From positions 23,635-87,634 of the forward strand of contig NZ_BNBD01000022.1 of the NCBI RefSeq assembly GCF_014654785.1: a stretch of 64,000 nt of DNA, in the 5' to 3' direction. The notes beneath the pieces are model-generated. The model did no database searches. It was not told the DNA's origin and saw only the letters and a program-made list of their open reading frames with translations. Both the position numbers and the translations under genes were made by a program. Every line of letters starts with the position of its first letter. The first letter of the stretch is position 1. The stretch comes from Streptomyces mashuensis (lineage in GTDB: Bacteria; Actinomycetota; Actinomycetes; Streptomycetales; Streptomycetaceae). Positions 61,294-64,000 of the stretch are shown here, in pieces.

Positions 61294-61366
61294 GACGCCT
61301 CCCAAGGGCGTGGGGTGGGACACCGGACGACTCCCCATGGTGGCCCAGCCCGCCCCGGACACGCCA

Positions 61367-61394
61367 GAGCGGCCGCACGAACGTACGGCCGCTC
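61367..61394 (-). terminator. hairpin after dapD
   Basis: A 9-bp perfect stem GAGCGGCCG / CGGCCGCTC with a 10-base loop, 25 bases past the dapD stop and upstream of the small-peptide gene. Confidence 0.65.
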
Positions 61395-61418
61395 CGGCTG
61401 AGGTCCGGCGATGACGCG

Positions 61419-62417
61419 TCAGTTGTGGCTGTGCAGGATCTCGTTGAGGCCGCCCCAGGTGCTCTTGTAGGGGCGGGCCTCGACGGTGCCGGTGGTGGAG
61501 TTGCGGCGGAAGAGGATGTTGTCGGCGCCGGAGAGCTCCAGGGCCTTGACGACCTGGCCGTCGGGCAGGGTGACGCGGGTGCCGGCCGTGACGTACAGGC
61601 CCGCCTCGACGACGCACTCGTCGCCGAGAGCGATGCCGATGCCGGACTCGGCGCCCAGCAGGCAGCGCTCGCCGACGGAGATGATCTGCTTGCCGCCGCC
61701 GGAGAGGGTGCCCATGGTGGAGGCGCCGCCGCCGATGTCCGAGCCGTCGCCGATGACCACGCCCGCGCTGATGCGGCCCTCGACCATCGAGGTGCCCAGC
61801 GTGCCGGCGTTGAAGTTGACGAAGCCCTCGTGCATGACGGTGGTGCCGGGGGCCAGGTGGGCGCCCAGGCGGACACGGTCGGCGTCGGCGATGCGCACAC
61901 CGGACGGGACCACGTAGTCCGTCATCCGCGGGAACTTGTCGACGCTGGTCACCTGGAGGTGCAGGCCCTCGGCGCGGGCGTTGAGGCGCGCCGTCTCGAC
62001 CTGGTCGATGGCGACCGGGCCGAGCGAGGTCCAGGCGACGTTGGCCAGCAGGCCGAAGATGCCGTCGAGGTTCTGGCCGTGCGGCTTCACCAGGCGGTGC
62101 GAGAGCAGGTGCAGGCGCAGGTAGGCGTCGTGCGCGTCGACCGGCTTCTCGTCCAGCGAGGAGATGACCGTGCGCACGGCGACGACCTCCACGCCCCGGC
62201 GCGGGTCCGGGCCGACGGCCTGCAGAGCGCCCTCGCCGAGCAGCTCCGCGGCGCGCTCGGCCGTCAGCCGCTCGGTGCCGGCCGGGCCGGGCGCGTCGGC
62301 CAGCTCGGGGGCCGGGAACCAGGTGTCGAGGACGGTGCCGTCCGCGGCGAGGGTGGCGAGACCGGCGGCGACGGCGCCGCGCGGGGAGTCAGTACGGGAA
62401 GCAACAGCATCGGTCAT
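61419..62417 (-). CDS. dapD: tetrahydrodipicolinate N-succinyltransferase DapD
   Basis: A 332-residue hexapeptide-repeat acyltransferase of the succinylase branch of DAP/lysine synthesis. The left-handed beta-helix begins around VRIADADRVRLGAHLAPGTT, with NFNAGTLGTSMVEGR and IGDGSDIGGGAST. It has the actinobacterial long form with an N-terminal ~110-residue domain. ATG 62417 is the start; dapD is oriented opposite to dapA. Confidence 0.93.
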   Translation of the reverse strand: MTDAVASRTDSPRGAVAAGLATLAADGTVLDTWFPAPELADAPGPAGTERLTAERAAELLGEGALQAVGPDPRRGVEVVAVRTVISSLDEKPVDAHDAYLRLHLLSHRLVKPHGQNLDGIFGLLANVAWTSLGPVAIDQVETARLNARAEGLHLQVTSVDKFPRMTDYVVPSGVRIADADRVRLGAHLAPGTTVMHEGFVNFNAGTLGTSMVEGRISAGVVIGDGSDIGGGASTMGTLSGGGKQIISVGERCLLGAESGIGIALGDECVVEAGLYVTAGTRVTLPDGQVVKALELSGADNILFRRNSTTGTVEARPYKSTWGGLNEILHSHN

Positions 62418-62626
62418 GGGCGAAAACCTAACCGGACGGGACGGCTCAAGGCGAACCGGGCGGGCGACACCCGCCGGGCCGCGGACCCACGCGGATGGCG
62501 GAACGACGGCAGCCGGTCGGCCCATCCCGCGTCGCCGCCCGGGGCCGCGCCGCTTATCCAGAGGGAGCGGGCCGCGTACCGCGGACGACCGCGACCGAGG
62601 ACGGACCGGACGGACGAAGGGCGCCG

Positions 62627-63901
62627 ATGAGGAAGCCGACGAGGATATCCAGCCGACTCCCCCTCCTGCTGGCCCTGCTGACGGCCCTGCCGCTGCTGGG
62701 TCCCGCCGGCGCGGCCCCGGCCGCGGCCGCCGACCCGGGCCCCGGGCTGCCGGGCCGCCCCGCGGGCCCCGCACCGCTGCGGCAGACGGCCGGTGAGGCC
62801 GTGAGCGGGCACTACATCGTGACGCTGCGCGGGGGGTACGGCGCGGCGACCCGGGCGCAGGACATCACGGCCCGGCTGGGGGTGACGCCGGACTACGTCT
62901 TCACGCATGCCCTGACCGGGTTCGCCGCCTACCTCACCGAACGGCAGCTGACGGCGGTGCGCCGCGAGCCCGAGGTGGACGCCGTCGAGCAGGACGCCGT
63001 CTTCACTCAGGCCGACGCGCCGGCGCGGCCCCGCGCCGCCGTGGCGGGCGTGGCGGCCGTGGCGGGCGCCCGCGCGGTCCCGTGGGGCCTGGACCGCATC
63101 GACCAGCGCTGGCTCCCCCTCGACGGCCGCTTCGACGTGCGGGCCACGGGCGAGGGCGCCACCGCGTACATCCTGGACACCGGCATCGACTACGCCCACC
63201 CCGACTTCGGCGGCCGGGCCCGCAACGGCGCCGACCTCGTGGGCGGCAACGGCGCCGACTGCCCCTCCGGCACCGGGCACGGCACCCACGTGGCGGGCAT
63301 CGTCGGCGGCGCGACGTACGGCGTGGCGCGCCGCGCCTCGCTCGTCAGCGTCCGCATCCTGGACTGCTCGGGCCGGACGACGACGGCGCGGGCGATCGCG
63401 GGCTTCGACTACGTGAGCGCCCACGCGGTGCGGCCGGCGGTGCTCAACGCCTCCATCACCGGCCCCTTCTCGTCGGCCCTCAACACGGCGGTGGCCTCGG
63501 TCGCGGAGAAGGGCGTGCCCCCGGTGGTCGCGGCCGGCAACTCCGACGACAACGCGTGCGACCACTCCCCCGCCGGCGCCGGGGCGGCCCTGGCCGTGGG
63601 CGCGACCGACCGCGCCGACCGGATGGCGGACTTCAGCAGCCACGGCCCGTGCACCCGGGTACTGGCGCCGGGCGAGGACATCGAGTCGGACGCCGTGGGC
63701 GGTGGCGCGGTCCTCAAGAGCGGCACCTCGCAGGCGTCGCCGTACGCGGCCGGGGTGGCCGCCCTGTACAAGGCGGACCACCCGGGCGCGTCCTCGGCGG
63801 CGGTCGTCGACTGGATCCTGGACCGGGCCACCAAGGACGCCGTGCGCTCCCCGCTGCGCGGCGACACGCCCAACCGGCTGCTGTACACGGGCGGGTTGTG
63901 A
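62627..63901 (+). CDS. secreted subtilisin-like protease, proteinase K type
   Basis: A 424-residue exported protease. The signal peptide is to about residue 35 (RLPLLLALLTALPLLGPAG). The I9-like propeptide (~60-130) includes SGHYIVTLRGG. The catalytic residues are Asp184 (YILDTGIDYAHPDF), His218 (HGTHVAG) and Ser368 (GTSQASPYAAG), with Asn305 in AAGNSDDN. Several Cys suggest disulfides. It is a second secreted S8 protease besides the gene at 7348, but in a different subfamily. GAAGG precedes ATG 62627. Confidence 0.93.
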   Translation: MRKPTRISSRLPLLLALLTALPLLGPAGAAPAAAADPGPGLPGRPAGPAPLRQTAGEAVSGHYIVTLRGGYGAATRAQDITARLGVTPDYVFTHALTGFAAYLTERQLTAVRREPEVDAVEQDAVFTQADAPARPRAAVAGVAAVAGARAVPWGLDRIDQRWLPLDGRFDVRATGEGATAYILDTGIDYAHPDFGGRARNGADLVGGNGADCPSGTGHGTHVAGIVGGATYGVARRASLVSVRILDCSGRTTTARAIAGFDYVSAHAVRPAVLNASITGPFSSALNTAVASVAEKGVPPVVAAGNSDDNACDHSPAGAGAALAVGATDRADRMADFSSHGPCTRVLAPGEDIESDAVGGGAVLKSGTSQASPYAAGVAALYKADHPGASSAAVVDWILDRATKDAVRSPLRGDTPNRLLYTGGL

Positions 63902-63970
63902 ACGCGGGCGGTGAACAGCGCGAAGGCCCCCGGCGACAGGGGACGCTGTTGGCGAATTCGGGGGCTGGTC

Positions 63971-64000
63971 CTACTTCGCCCCGCCGAGCGTGAGCTCGGC
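63971..64000 (-). CDS. possible C-terminal end of a truncated gene
   Basis: On the - strand the reading ends ...AELTLGGAK followed by TAG at 63973-63971. Only nine residues lie in the window, so the gene cannot be identified. The inverted repeat 63926-63932 / 63959-63965 would be a weak terminator between it and the protease gene. Confidence 0.25.
   Translation of the reverse strand, partial: AELTLGGAK

Overview
The window is high-GC DNA from an actinomycete, almost certainly a Streptomyces. The coding bias is extreme third-position GC, GTG starts are frequent, operons are joined by 4-base GTGA/ATGA overlaps, and some genes look leaderless. The gene set is typical of the genus: a Gbn-like nucleoid protein, an SCO1860-type LAETG protein, a MXAN_6230/SCO0854-type RING protein, DUF485 with an acetate-type symporter, Asp23/Gls24 proteins and PHO boxes. 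No tRNA, rRNA, insertion sequence, prophage or CRISPR array was seen.

Layout. 1-6906: the 3' end of a TldD/PmbA gene, tyrS, small membrane proteins, moaA, and a DUF485/symporter operon. 7348-8904: a secreted subtilase. 8894-10527: a fatty-acid-hydroxylase-fold enzyme overlapping a YhhN lysoplasmalogenase-like gene. 10658-17593: the most unusual block. It holds three adjacent secreted cell-wall enzymes (Rpf-like, DUF1906, NlpC/P60-like) that share one 262-residue five-repeat C-terminal module. Next to them lie a 52-residue secreted peptide, a 104-residue protein and a divergent TrmB-LuxR regulator. 17801-24270: a RING-TerD protein, a DEDDh exonuclease with BRCT, SURF1 and a GH15 enzyme. 24275-30580: an SDR, a five-gene Asp23/AmaP operon, an enoyl-CoA hydratase, the Gbn-like protein and an ABC-F ATPase.

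30825-37246: a zinc metallopeptidase, a VOC protein, an uncharacterised protein, an alpha/beta hydrolase, a class II aldolase, and a PiT phosphate transporter behind a PHO box. 37370-46821: a cobalamin riboswitch, then cobD-cobQ-chelatase-cobO-cobB-cobE-like-cobC, closed by a LAETG-anchored protein. No cobN or corrin methyltransferase genes lie here. 47039-54149: an amidohydrolase, a NarL-type two-component pair, a frameshifted serine hydrolase, a double-TerD protein and an LLM flavin enzyme. 54201-59434: a Tat-exported PhoX-like phosphatase behind a three-unit PHO box, a paralogue of the 32172-33626 protein, and a secreted EEP nuclease. 59586-63901: dapA, a 48-residue peptide coupled to a Cys-rich protein, dapD, and a second secreted subtilase.

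How the genes work together. The PiT transporter, PhoX-like enzyme and extracellular nuclease fit a phosphate-scavenging theme. The cob genes cover the late, corrin-amidating and nucleotide-loop-facing steps. The three hydrolases with a common ring-like module, beside a secreted peptide and a one-component regulator, are the best candidate for an undescribed wall-remodelling or signalling system.
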